A DNA stretch of 64,000 nt, taken from NCBI RefSeq assembly GCF_963931955.1, contig NZ_OZ008337.1, forward strand, positions 372,001 through 436,000. Direction: 5' to 3'. The translations under genes were made by a program, and so were the position numbers. Of the stretch, positions 15,971-23,917 are shown piece by piece. Origin of the DNA: Wolbachia endosymbiont (group A) of Longitarsus flavicornis. GTDB taxonomy: Bacteria > Pseudomonadota > Alphaproteobacteria > Rickettsiales > Anaplasmataceae. The notes beneath the pieces were generated by a model. That model was not told the origin of the DNA. It saw only the letters and a list, made by a program, of their open reading frames with translations, and searched no databases. Position 1 is the first letter of the stretch; each line of letters begins with the position of its first letter.

Positions 15971-16777
15971 CTAAACAATATAAAAACCTGGTATATAGGG
16001 TTCACCACGAAAATTTACAGTATTGTTAAACTTGCTTCTGCAAGTTGGAAATGTTTTATCGCAACCTGCGAGTATTGAATATTTATCCCCAGCAGAAATT
16101 TGGTATGGAGGCGAAGTAAACAACGTAACTACTTTATTTTTATATTCTTTTACTACACCTTCAAACGCTGTTGAGCCAAAGAATTTCACTACTCCGTGCT
16201 TATAATATTCATCACTCTCAGTTAAATTCGTGTCTTCAAATCTTCTTTCATCTATTACTTTAGTGATTGTACTTATTTTACTAAATTTTTTAGTATCGGC
16301 TTTACACTTATCATCGCAAAATTGTGCTCTGCATGCAGGAGAGTATAATTCTGCTATACTTCTCTCAAGCTTTGCTGAAAGCCCTCTAATTTCAACAATA
16401 AATCTTCCACTACTTAATGTCACTTTACCAAAAGTTCCTGAATGTAGATTCATTGTCCCCTGGGTCAAGTCTTTATAATTCACAAGAAATATCTCAATAT
16501 TTGCAAAGTCGTACTTTCCTGATAAAACATCTTCTTCTTTAATATCAGCATTATTTAATATCCCTTCAATTTCTAGATTATCAGTTTTTAAATCGCTGTT
16601 TAATATTATACTACTGGCTGTAAATCCACTTGAAGATTTATAGAGTATATTATCAATATTTAAATCTTCATCATAGTCAGTGAATCCCATTACTTCTCCA
16701 CCTACAAGCGTTAATTTCCAGCACGTAGCAGTGGTAAGTAATTCTCCAGCTAAATAATTTTTTAGTGTGGTTTGCAT
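15971..16777 (-). CDS. Phage tail/GTA-like protein of the DUF2163 (BR0599) family
   Basis: A 268-residue protein with the hallmarks of the phage BR0599/DUF2163 family. The N-terminal domain carries TATCWKLTLVGGEVMGFTDY and a repeated beta structure. The C-terminal cysteine signature is YSPACRAQFCDDKCKAD, then LAGCDKTFPTCRSKFNNTVN and FRGEPYIPG. In the Rhodobacter capsulatus gene transfer agent the equivalent gene (orfg13) encodes a tail hub component. Here it stands alone next to tRNA-Ser with no other tail gene, and the frame is intact. That argues for a conserved relic or a co-opted role in Rickettsiales rather than a live prophage. The GTA assignment rests on motif recall. Confidence 0.82.
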   Translation of the reverse strand: MQTTLKNYLAGELLTTATCWKLTLVGGEVMGFTDYDEDLNIDNILYKSSSGFTASSIILNSDLKTDNLEIEGILNNADIKEEDVLSGKYDFANIEIFLVNYKDLTQGTMNLHSGTFGKVTLSSGRFIVEIRGLSAKLERSIAELYSPACRAQFCDDKCKADTKKFSKISTITKVIDERRFEDTNLTESDEYYKHGVVKFFGSTAFEGVVKEYKNKVVTLFTSPPYQISAGDKYSILAGCDKTFPTCRSKFNNTVNFRGEPYIPGFYIV

Positions 16778-16860
16778 AGGGGACTCCTGTTTAATTGATT
16801 GAATTTGAAAGTAGCTATACGGCTAGTAGAATAAGGGCAGTGTGTTCTTTTCTCATCATC

Positions 16861-17108
16861 TAAGTAGCCATAAAGCGTCATTCCGGTGACCATAGGGTGT
16901 CATTCCAGTGCTTGACATACAGCTTTACAAACAAATGTTTGTAAAGGTAGTATGTTAAGTGTTATAGCCGGTTTTGCCTCAAACACAAAGGCAGTGCCCA
17001 GACACTGGGATCCAGAAAAATTGATTGTGCATTATACAACATTTTCGATCAAAAGCTGGATTCCAGACTGGAATGACAGGAGAGGGGTGCTGGGATAACA
17101 AGGAGAGA
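16861..17108. repeat. Palindromic repeat cluster between the GTA-like gene and the ParD-like gene
   Basis: The 391-bp gap holds ggtgtcattccagtgcttgaca, a tacaaacaaatgtttgta palindrome, the text atagccggtttt-gcctcaaacacaaag that also occurs at 14218, then gtgcccagacactgggatcc and ctggattccag...ctggaatgacag arms. No gene is seen. Confidence 0.75.
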
Positions 17109-17169
17109 AATACTGGTATGACAAAAATTGGCACTGAGACGATAGAAAAGGAGCACTTATGGAATATGG

Positions 17170-17388
17170 CTACAAAGGCTTATACTCTTCAATATTGCCT
17201 AATTTAGCATCTTCAATACCTGATAAAATTTCTTTAATGATGTTATAGCTTAGCTCAGGGTTATCTTCAACAACTTGACCAATTTTAGCCCAATGCTCGA
17301 TTTGTTGTGGTACGGAACGATTTTGTAACGTGAAATGAGACTGTACTATTTTCTCAAATTCTCCATCAAGATTTACTGTTATACCCAT
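17170..17388 (-). CDS. Orphan ParD-like antitoxin
   Basis: A 72-residue protein resembling the ParD-like antitoxin family: MGITVNLDGEFEKIVQSHF, then SVPQQIEHWAKIGQVVEDNP and a C-terminal helix (ELSYNIIKEILSGIEDAKLG) that would bind a toxin. The N-terminal strand plus helix fits a ribbon-helix-helix DNA-binding fold. No ParE/RelE toxin is found on either side (upstream repeat cluster, downstream porin), so it is either solitary or a remnant. Function as an active antitoxin is not supported. Confidence 0.65.
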   Translation of the reverse strand: MGITVNLDGEFEKIVQSHFTLQNRSVPQQIEHWAKIGQVVEDNPELSYNIIKEILSGIEDAKLGNIEEYKPL

Positions 17389-17465
17389 GATATTGTTACT
17401 TCTACTTTAAGCTATTATACCATATATTGGAAATTTTTTCAATATAAATAATTTTCACCTGGAAA

Positions 17466-17493
17466 TACACACCACATTAAATTGTGGTGTGTA
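17466..17493 (-). terminator. Stem-loop terminator downstream of the porin gene
   Basis: tacacaccaca and tgtggtgtgta form an 11-bp perfect stem with a short loop, 8 bp after the porin stop codon. On the minus strand it is followed by a short T run (tttcc). A rho-independent-like terminator is the simplest reading. Confidence 0.6.
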
Positions 17494-17501
17494 CTGGCTG
17501 A

Positions 17502-19499
17502 TTAGAAAGAAAACTTCACACCAGTAAGAAGGAGAATTCCTTGGTTAGAAGGTACATCAGTATCCTTTTGATCTTTCAGCGCACCTTTTTCATCAGTCAT
17601 AAAATAATGTAAGGCTGCATAAGGAACAAATTTGCTCTTACTGCATGCAGGAGATAGATCATATTGAACGCCAAGTGCACCATCATGAAGCACATCTCCA
17701 TCATTCATTCTGCTACCAAAGTATGTCAAACTTGTGTAGATATTCTCATGTTGATAACCAGCTCCTACAGTCCAATACATGGTATCTATACTATCTTTAC
17801 CAAATTGAGCTTCCAGCCCTTCCATTCTTTTGTTAGTAGCAAGAAGCGATTCATATTTATCAGGTTTACCACCAGTACCTTTTTCCAGCGTTTGAATACC
17901 CTTCGGTTGACCAGATTTGCCCAAGTATGCAAAAGAGGCAGCAAATTTTACGCCTTGGTCTTCATTAATCTTATAATCAGCGCTTACACCCAAATTAACA
18001 CCCATCAGGTCATTATACTCCACAAATTCCTTATAAAGATGCTTATCTTTACTTGGTTGCTTTGGAAAGCCATATTCACCAACTGCAGAAGTTTTAACTT
18101 TTATGTTATGTTTATCAAAGTCATATTCATATGATGCACCAGCACTTATTATGTGCTCATAGTCTGGACCGACATGCTTTATCTCTTCTTTATGCTTTAT
18201 CACCTTGGTACCACTTATATCCTCCTCAAAAGGAACTGTTTCTTTTACAGTAAACAAACTACTATCATAACGAGGTGCATAACTGATGCCAAACCTTGCG
18301 CCCATATAATTTGGTGAGTAGTAAGCAACTCTAAATGGCAGTGTAGTCATAACGCCTTTATTATATTTCCCTGCCATGCGGAAAGAGAATTTTTCACTTT
18401 CACTCGAAAAACTTTCAGTGTAAAGACGTGGTGTTACATAAAATGGAAAGCTAGCAGCGCTTCCTTCTAAGTTCACTTTTCTGAACCAGTCACTATCTGC
18501 AGCTCCGTCAACAGTTGCAATTCTTGTTGCATCAAGTCTCATCAGAGCCTCAGGACCAAATTGGTAACCAAGCTTCACGTCACCATATTTTGAGTTAACA
18601 AACACATGCGCACTTCTGCCTTTCGCAGCATAAACACCCTGTGAAGCTCCCTTACCTTCGGTCACTGGAACATGAAACTGCACGTCAGCACCATAAAGAA
18701 GACCTAAATCTTCATTCTTATTTTCTGCTCTGAGGTGCAATATTGCATCAGCGATCATACCCATATCGTTGCTGTAATCACCAATATTTCCTATTCCACT
18801 AGGGAATACGGGATTTGCTCCTTGTATCTTATCCTGAGGGGCAGTATAATACTCTATAGATCTATTTGGCATAACGTTATAACGTTTATAATCTTCACCA
18901 CTTGGTCCAGCTTTACCATAACCTTGAGCATCAACAACACCACCAAAAGTTATTCTTAAATTACTTTGCCCTTGGTTGGTATCAATAATATCAACACCAC
19001 CAACTGAGACAACAGCATCTGCCTTACCTTTTTTCTCTGTATTTTGATTAACAACTTTTACATCCTTCTTTACATCTTTAGCTTCAACTTTAGCATTCTT
19101 AGTTTTAGAACGCTTAGTTTTTGAAACTTTACCTTTTTCTATATTAGAATTCTTAGCGCTTAGAGCTTTCGCTTTTGAATCCTCTATAAGCTTTGCTTTT
19201 TTCTCATTTGCTAGCCTGATCTCCTCTTTTTTCTTCTGTTCGGCCGCTAATCTCATCTCTTCCTTTTTCTTAAGCTCTTCAGCTTTTTTTCTTGGATCAG
19301 CATTACATATTCTGTCCATCTTTTCTTTTAGTTTTTTATTTGATGTTTTCATAACTTCTGTTTTTCCAGAAGTTTTTGTGCTCTCTTGCTTTTTTATTTC
19401 CTTCATACTCTCATCAGGAAAGTCAGCTGCAAAACTGCTGAAAGAGCATAAAGTTAATAAAGAAGCTAGAGCAGTTCTAGTATACATAGATTTTTTCAT
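17502..19499 (-). CDS. Outer membrane beta-barrel (porin-like) protein with Lys/Glu-rich coiled-coil N-terminus
   Basis: A 665-residue secreted protein. The signal peptide is MKKSMYTRTALASLLTLCSF with cleavage after SSFAA. Residues about 30-160 are an extremely charged region with KKKEE/RLA-type repeats (AEELKKKEEMRLAAEQKKKE) predicted to form a coiled coil, then Lys-rich linkers. From about residue 165 (VSVGGVDIIDTNQGQSNLRI) it is a porin-like barrel with alternating strands, ending GILLLTGVKFSF with the C-terminal aromatic residue used by the BAM complex. The charged N-terminus may span the periplasm or bind peptidoglycan-like material; that is inference. It has its own terminator and a 330-bp upstream region. 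Wolbachia members are annotated as hypothetical or porin; transport specificity is unknown. Confidence 0.78.
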   Translation of the reverse strand: MKKSMYTRTALASLLTLCSFSSFAADFPDESMKEIKKQESTKTSGKTEVMKTSNKKLKEKMDRICNADPRKKAEELKKKEEMRLAAEQKKKEEIRLANEKKAKLIEDSKAKALSAKNSNIEKGKVSKTKRSKTKNAKVEAKDVKKDVKVVNQNTEKKGKADAVVSVGGVDIIDTNQGQSNLRITFGGVVDAQGYGKAGPSGEDYKRYNVMPNRSIEYYTAPQDKIQGANPVFPSGIGNIGDYSNDMGMIADAILHLRAENKNEDLGLLYGADVQFHVPVTEGKGASQGVYAAKGRSAHVFVNSKYGDVKLGYQFGPEALMRLDATRIATVDGAADSDWFRKVNLEGSAASFPFYVTPRLYTESFSSESEKFSFRMAGKYNKGVMTTLPFRVAYYSPNYMGARFGISYAPRYDSSLFTVKETVPFEEDISGTKVIKHKEEIKHVGPDYEHIISAGASYEYDFDKHNIKVKTSAVGEYGFPKQPSKDKHLYKEFVEYNDLMGVNLGVSADYKINEDQGVKFAASFAYLGKSGQPKGIQTLEKGTGGKPDKYESLLATNKRMEGLEAQFGKDSIDTMYWTVGAGYQHENIYTSLTYFGSRMNDGDVLHDGALGVQYDLSPACSKSKFVPYAALHYFMTDEKGALKDQKDTDVPSNQGILLLTGVKFSF

Positions 19500-19762
19500 G
19501 AAGTGCCCCCAAAAAATTTCGAAATCATTGTCTTAAATATAAAAAATGTTGAAAATTCAACTTAAGGCAATCTTATAGCAAAAACAAAAGTAAAATGCAA
19601 CACTTTAAAGACAACTTTTTTAATATGCCCAACGTGTATATTAACTAAAACTTAGCACAGAAGTTAATATTTTTTGCCTGTTAGTGCATTATAACTCTAC
19701 TATTTATTCTATGGAAGTAAATTTTTTTTATTCTAGCAATAGAAAGATTATAGAAAACACTA

Positions 19763-19791
19763 TTGACAATAATGTCAATCTACATTATAGT
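19763..19791 (+). promoter_or_regulatory. Sigma-70 promoter of the lipase gene with overlapping inverted repeat
   Basis: TTGACA (19763-19768), a 17-bp spacer and TATAGT (19786-19791) form a near-consensus promoter 39 bp before the lipase ATG. The -35 lies within the inverted repeat attgaca-ataa-tgtcaat (19762-19779), a candidate operator. The rest of 19500-19829 is AT-rich and probably also holds the divergent porin promoter; nothing else is seen in it. Confidence 0.6.
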
Positions 19792-19829
19792 TAAATAAGT
19801 TGTTTAGCTGATAATAGATTGAGGTAGTT

Positions 19830-21104
19830 ATGGATTTTAGTTTTTTACGCAATTGGTTTAGCGCCACAGGTACTAGTGCAAGTAGTATAGATTCACAATT
19901 AGAACAATCAAGCTCCATCTTAGCAGATGACGGCAAATGTAAGATGGAAGAATATGATGATGAATTTGATATCATTGAAGATTATGAATTTATAAATCCT
20001 GCTGACCCAAATGAACCACATTCTTTACCTTCTTCTTACCAAATAGATGAAAGTATTGCAGAAATTGCAGGATTTAATAAAGAGAAATTATTAGAAATGA
20101 GTAATTTCTGTAAAATAAGCTATGGTGATAACGACGACAAGTTAAATAAAGAAAATTTTAAAGCACCAATTTATAAAAATGAAAAAATATATAAAACTAG
20201 AGCTGAACTTATTAGCGAAGGTTATGAAATTATTCCATTTGGCAATAGCTTCGAAAAAGATGCTGGTCATGTTTTTATAAAAGGTAAAGAAATAACAATA
20301 GCTTACCATGGTACTCGTCCGAGCCATGGTTTAAACGATGTAATCACTGATCTAAACTTTGTGTTTGCTACTTCGGAACTTTTACCTGAAGGTGGGAGAA
20401 TGCATGGCGGTTTTTATAATTCATTTATAGATTCATGGCCTAATCTTTATGACATTTTGAAATCTCATGCTGAAAAACAAGGATCAGAAATCAAAGATTT
20501 TAAAATCAATCTCACAGGTCACAGTATGGGAGGAGCTATTGCTAAGATAGCTGCTTTATGCCTCAACAAAACGGAAGGAGCTGAAGATGTTCATGTTGCA
20601 ACTTTTGCAGATCCAAGGGTTTTTGATCTTACTGCTAGTGAAATTTATAATGACGCTCTTCAGGAAAAAACCATAAGGGTCACTCACCACAGACAAGATC
20701 CAGTACCAGCAGCGTGCCCTGGTTCGTTTGGTTATGCTCACGTAGGTGCACAATTAAGAGTATCAGCACCAGAAGGATATTCTGGTATAGGCTATTTTCA
20801 TGGAATAGATGGTTATCATGAAGCTATCAAGATGGTGGATGAAAGTGATTTTCGATCAAATAATGATGTTTCTCTCTTTTACTATCCTGCTAGAGCATTA
20901 AGTCGGATTAGCTGTGCGGTTGGAGGTAATGCTCAATATTACGTTGCCAATGCGGTAAATTATATTTTTGGTGGGTCAAATTTTTTTGAGAAAGTAAAAA
21001 AGGAATATCAAGATAATAAATTAAAAAGTTCTTCTCAGGTTGAACAAGCAGAAGTTGAGCAGATAGCACATGAAAACTTCTCATCTATTGCAATGGGTGG
21101 ATAG
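19830..21104 (+). CDS. Class 3 (fungal-type) lipase family protein
   Basis: A 424-residue alpha/beta hydrolase of the Lipase_3 family. After an acidic N-terminal region of about 75 residues come ITIAYHGTRPSHG (oxyanion-hole strand, about residue 153), INLTGHSMGGAIAKIAALCL (nucleophile elbow GHSMG), VATFADPRVFD and RVTHHRQDPVPAACPGSFGY (catalytic Asp), and GYFHGIDGYHEAIKMV (likely catalytic His). It has no signal peptide or obvious membrane segment. Class 3 lipases in intracellular bacteria often act on host lipids after secretion; for Wolbachia a type IV secretion route would be needed, which the sequence does not show. It has its own strong promoter and ends in a perfect hairpin. Confidence 0.85.
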   Translation: MDFSFLRNWFSATGTSASSIDSQLEQSSSILADDGKCKMEEYDDEFDIIEDYEFINPADPNEPHSLPSSYQIDESIAEIAGFNKEKLLEMSNFCKISYGDNDDKLNKENFKAPIYKNEKIYKTRAELISEGYEIIPFGNSFEKDAGHVFIKGKEITIAYHGTRPSHGLNDVITDLNFVFATSELLPEGGRMHGGFYNSFIDSWPNLYDILKSHAEKQGSEIKDFKINLTGHSMGGAIAKIAALCLNKTEGAEDVHVATFADPRVFDLTASEIYNDALQEKTIRVTHHRQDPVPAACPGSFGYAHVGAQLRVSAPEGYSGIGYFHGIDGYHEAIKMVDESDFRSNNDVSLFYYPARALSRISCAVGGNAQYYVANAVNYIFGGSNFFEKVKKEYQDNKLKSSSQVEQAEVEQIAHENFSSIAMGG

Positions 21105-21109
21105 CTACT

Positions 21110-21141
21110 ATTATGGAGCAATTGTTAGATTGCTCCATAAT
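21110..21141. terminator. Bidirectional stem-loop between convergent genes
   Basis: attatggagcaat and attgctccataat pair perfectly (13 bp) around a 6-base loop. The hairpin separates the lipase gene (+) from the PolB-like exonuclease gene (-). There is little U-tract, so it may act as a weak or barrier terminator. Confidence 0.55.
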
Positions 21142-21147
21142 ATCTGT

Positions 21148-21975
21148 TCATTTAAATTCAATACAAAACTTTCCACCACAAGTTATTTCCCATTCTTCTT
21201 TAAATTTCTTTAGGTATTCTTTTTTTTCGCACTCTAAAAGCAGCTCTTCCACGCTTTTGTTGTAGCTTTCAGTAGTAATCCTTCCCTGATGATGCATGAA
21301 CCTTAAGTAAATCAAATAAGTGTTAATTACATCTGTTTCACAATAATCTCGAATCTCTTGTATCTTGCCGCTATCGTATAAGCTCATAACTTGTGACCCA
21401 TCAACTCCAATCTTACCAGGAAGATTAAATGCTGCACAAACTTCGTTCATTTTTACTCTCGCAGAGGCTCCAAAATCAGAGAGGGTTTCAAGTAAGTCAC
21501 AATGCCAATCACTGCTATATCTCTGATTGTAACTATTCCACTTATCACCAGCTTTATGAAAATATTCTGCTTGAATGCCATGGACCATAGCACGATACTT
21601 CAGCACTGGTATATCAAAAGTGCGTCCGTTGAACGAAACTAATCTTGGCTTTTTCTCTGATATGTAGTTAAAAAATCCTTTCACTAGTTCCTTTTCACTG
21701 GAATTTAGTGTGCCTCCAGATCTTATTTCTTGCAGTGTGAACACCTCATAACCGCTCTGGTAGCTTATATTGCAAAGTAAAAAACTAATAACTACAATTT
21801 GGTGGAAGGGCTGACGCAGAAAAGAGTTTTGCCCGTTTGTTATTTCAAGATGATATTTTGTTAATGCATCCCTCTTCTCTTCTACACTACTATCATCACT
21901 AATATTGAGTAAATTCTTGCAGGAATTTACATCTGGTATAGTTTCAATATCAAATACCAATAAAGAATTAAGCAT
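21148..21975 (-). CDS. Predicted 3'-5' exonuclease, PolB-like (DNA_pol_B_exo2)
   Basis: A 275-residue RNase H-fold exonuclease resembling the proofreading domain of family B polymerases but without a polymerase. Exo I is SLLVFDIETIPDV (D, E). Exo II is KPRLVSFNGRTFDIPVLKYR (N/D). Exo III is IRDYCETDVINTYLIYLRF (YxxTD). The substrate is not known; DNA repair or processing is the usual guess. Its start overlaps the era stop by 8 bp, so the two genes are translationally coupled, with era first. Confidence 0.87.
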   Translation of the reverse strand: MLNSLLVFDIETIPDVNSCKNLLNISDDSSVEEKRDALTKYHLEITNGQNSFLRQPFHQIVVISFLLCNISYQSGYEVFTLQEIRSGGTLNSSEKELVKGFFNYISEKKPRLVSFNGRTFDIPVLKYRAMVHGIQAEYFHKAGDKWNSYNQRYSSDWHCDLLETLSDFGASARVKMNEVCAAFNLPGKIGVDGSQVMSLYDSGKIQEIRDYCETDVINTYLIYLRFMHHQGRITTESYNKSVEELLLECEKKEYLKKFKEEWEITCGGKFCIEFK

Positions 21976-22852
21976 TGCCTATATACTCCTCAGGACGGTC
22001 GATCCAAGGTCGCACTTTCACAAATAAAAAGAGATGTACCTTGCGCTCAAATAATTTTTCTAGTTCAGCACGCGCTTCGATATTAATTTTTTTAATATTA
22101 CTGCCATCTTTCCCTAGCACTATTTTTTTATGACTATCTTTCAACACAAATATGATCTGTTTGATGACTAAACTCTTATCTTTTTTTTCCTCGAATTGTT
22201 CAGTTATAACAGCCGTAGAGTATGGCAATTCTTCACGCAAGTTCAAGAATAATTTTTCTCTCGTAATTTCTGCTGATAAAAAATTTGTCGAGGAATCGGT
22301 TATTTGATCTTCTTCATAAAACCAGGGGCTCACCGATGCAACTTCAGATAAGTAATTCATCAAATCAGAAAGTCCATCATTCTTTAATGCTGATATCATA
22401 AAAACCTTTTCAAATTTATAAAGCAAATTCAGATGCTCATGCGCCATCTTTAATTCAGGCTTTTTTACCAAATCAGTTTTATTGATAACCAAAATGCATC
22501 TGCCTTTTGTACGTTGCAGCCGCGCGAATATGGTCTTGATTCTTTCTATATTTTTCAAATAATTGCTTGCATCGATAAGCAACAAAGTGATGTCATCACC
22601 CTTGATTGCTGACCATGCAGACTTGACTAAAGCTTTTTCAAGTTTTGTTTCTGCTGAGAAAATTCCTGGGGAATCAGTAAAGACAATTTGTGTGTTGTTG
22701 CATGTTGCAATACCCCTTATTTGTGTCCTTGTTGTTTGCACTTTAGGGGTAACAATTGCAATCTTCTTGCCTATGATGCTGTTAATTAATGTAGACTTTC
22801 CAGCATTTGGTAAGCCAGCTATGGTTACAAATAAGCACTTTTGTTCTTTCAC
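21968..22852 (-). CDS. era: GTPase Era
   Basis: Era is the ribosome-assembly GTPase that binds the 3' end of 16S rRNA. Of 294 residues the first ~170 are the G domain: G1 AGLPNAGKSTLINSIIG, G2 around QTTRTQIRGI, G3 FTDSPGIFSAE, G4 LVINKTDLV. The C-terminal KH domain has FVLKDSHKKIVLGKDGSNIK and ends LFLFVKVRPWIDRPEEY. Length matches the family. It is the first gene of the two-gene unit with the PolB-like exonuclease. Confidence 0.96.
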   Translation of the reverse strand: MKEQKCLFVTIAGLPNAGKSTLINSIIGKKIAIVTPKVQTTRTQIRGIATCNNTQIVFTDSPGIFSAETKLEKALVKSAWSAIKGDDITLLLIDASNYLKNIERIKTIFARLQRTKGRCILVINKTDLVKKPELKMAHEHLNLLYKFEKVFMISALKNDGLSDLMNYLSEVASVSPWFYEEDQITDSSTNFLSAEITREKLFLNLREELPYSTAVITEQFEEKKDKSLVIKQIIFVLKDSHKKIVLGKDGSNIKKINIEARAELEKLFERKVHLFLFVKVRPWIDRPEEYIGNA

Positions 22853-22898
22853 AAAGAAAATTATAAAGAAAACTGGATACGAATGTCAAGCTACTTTC

Positions 22899-23078
22899 AT
22901 GACACCAATCCCTACCATCCCCTTGATTTCTACTGCCTTTTTTATTCTAGGCTGTGCTTTTATGGCAACTAATCTCGTTCGAACTATGATTAGTGAGTCA
23001 CAAATAGACCAAAATAATAATTCCAAAAGTAGTAGTTGTTTTTATAGTCAACCTGCGACAATTGGAGCCTATACATAA
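22899..23078 (+). CDS. Possible small membrane protein
   Basis: A 59-residue frame: MTPIPTIPLISTAFFILGCA, one hydrophobic segment (residues 8-25), then a hydrophilic Ser/Asn-rich tail ending QPATIGAYT. The segment is divergent from era and its start is only 46 bp from the era ATG. The composition looks like a small membrane or lipoprotein-like peptide (a Cys follows the hydrophobic stretch), but no family is recognised and no strong ribosome site is seen. It could be a chance frame. Confidence 0.3.
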   Translation: MTPIPTIPLISTAFFILGCAFMATNLVRTMISESQIDQNNNSKSSSCFYSQPATIGAYT

Positions 23079-23186
23079 AGTGTAAGCAGAAATTGTGGGC
23101 TTATTGGGGTAGGAGCGCTCAGTATTTCACATCAATGGATTTCTTGCCCAAGCCACAATTGTCATTCAGTAGGAACAAAAAACTTA

Positions 23187-23640
23187 CTTGACAAACTCCG
23201 CCAGCGCCCTTATCATGATAGTGAAGCTATTGTATTTGCTTTCGCCAATCTGCAGATTAAAAGGTAAGGATTACTTAATGTATCGGCGTCTTATGTTCAA
23301 TTTTTTGCAGTATATAGATACTGTATGTCTTTACAAAACTTCATCTACATCTAGATTTTTATCTAAATAAGCTGAACGCGCTTATAAAGCGTTACAAGAC
23401 ATCAAAAAATGCCAATACTCGACAGAGATAGTAAAAGACTAGCTAACTCGGGGATTCTTTGTCTTTTTTTCTGCTTAGTAAATTTCTTAAACATTTGCAG
23501 CGTAAGTTAGTTGCAATTAAAAGCAGCTTAATCTTGCTTGTCAAGCGTTTAAAACATAAAAAACGCCAATATTTTAAAGCGGATAATAACCCCAGGGCTT
23601 CTTTTGCCTTTTTTTTCATTTGGTAAATTTCTTAATATTT
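23187..23640 (+). repeat. ~450-bp dispersed repeat, copy A, with promoter and small ORF
   Basis: Nearly identical to 44653-45112. It starts with a sigma-70-type promoter and includes a conserved small frame ending ...SSTSRFLSK (to 23370), then two related ~90-bp subunits. Each subunit has aa-(t/c)gccaata...taaatttcttaa and a T-run after a short hairpin (aaagac...gtctttttt; gggc...gcctttttttt). The 23079-23917 gap otherwise contains only palindromic repeats. It could encode a small RNA or peptide; no known family is recognised. Confidence 0.75.
23188..23216 (+). promoter_or_regulatory. Sigma-70 promoter in dispersed repeat copy A
   Basis: TTGACA (23188-23193), 17-bp spacer, TATCAT (23211-23216). 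The same elements and spacing are kept in copy B at 44654-44682, although the spacer differs at one base. Confidence 0.6.
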
Positions 23641-23659
23641 ATAGCTAAACAACAACCGT

Positions 23660-23900
23660 CATCCCTAAGTATCCCGCTGCTTGTTAGCGGGATCTCTTGT
23701 TAGCGCCACGGTGGTATGACGTAGGATTATTGTCATTCCGCTACTTGTTAGCGGCTGAGATACCGCAGCGGTATGACGGTTCGTGGCGGCATGAAGATAA
23801 GCTCGTCATCCCGCTGCTTGTTAGCGGGATCTAGAGATACCGCGACGTCTCACCTATAGCCTTCAGTGCTCCTTTTTTTGTCATCCCAGCGTCACGCGTT
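23660..23900. repeat. Palindromic repeats of the gtcatcccgctgcttgttagc type
   Basis: Several copies of gtcatcccgctgcttgttag cgggatct and accgc(a/g)gcggtatgacg arms follow one another, ending with gtcatcccagcgtcacgcg. They fill the space before the broken terminase gene. Confidence 0.8.
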
Positions 23901-23917
23901 GGTTTCAACATTATATC

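Noticed and set aside
15741..16029. Short plus- and minus-strand ORFs across tRNA-Ser
   Set aside because: They read through the tRNA gene and are shadows.
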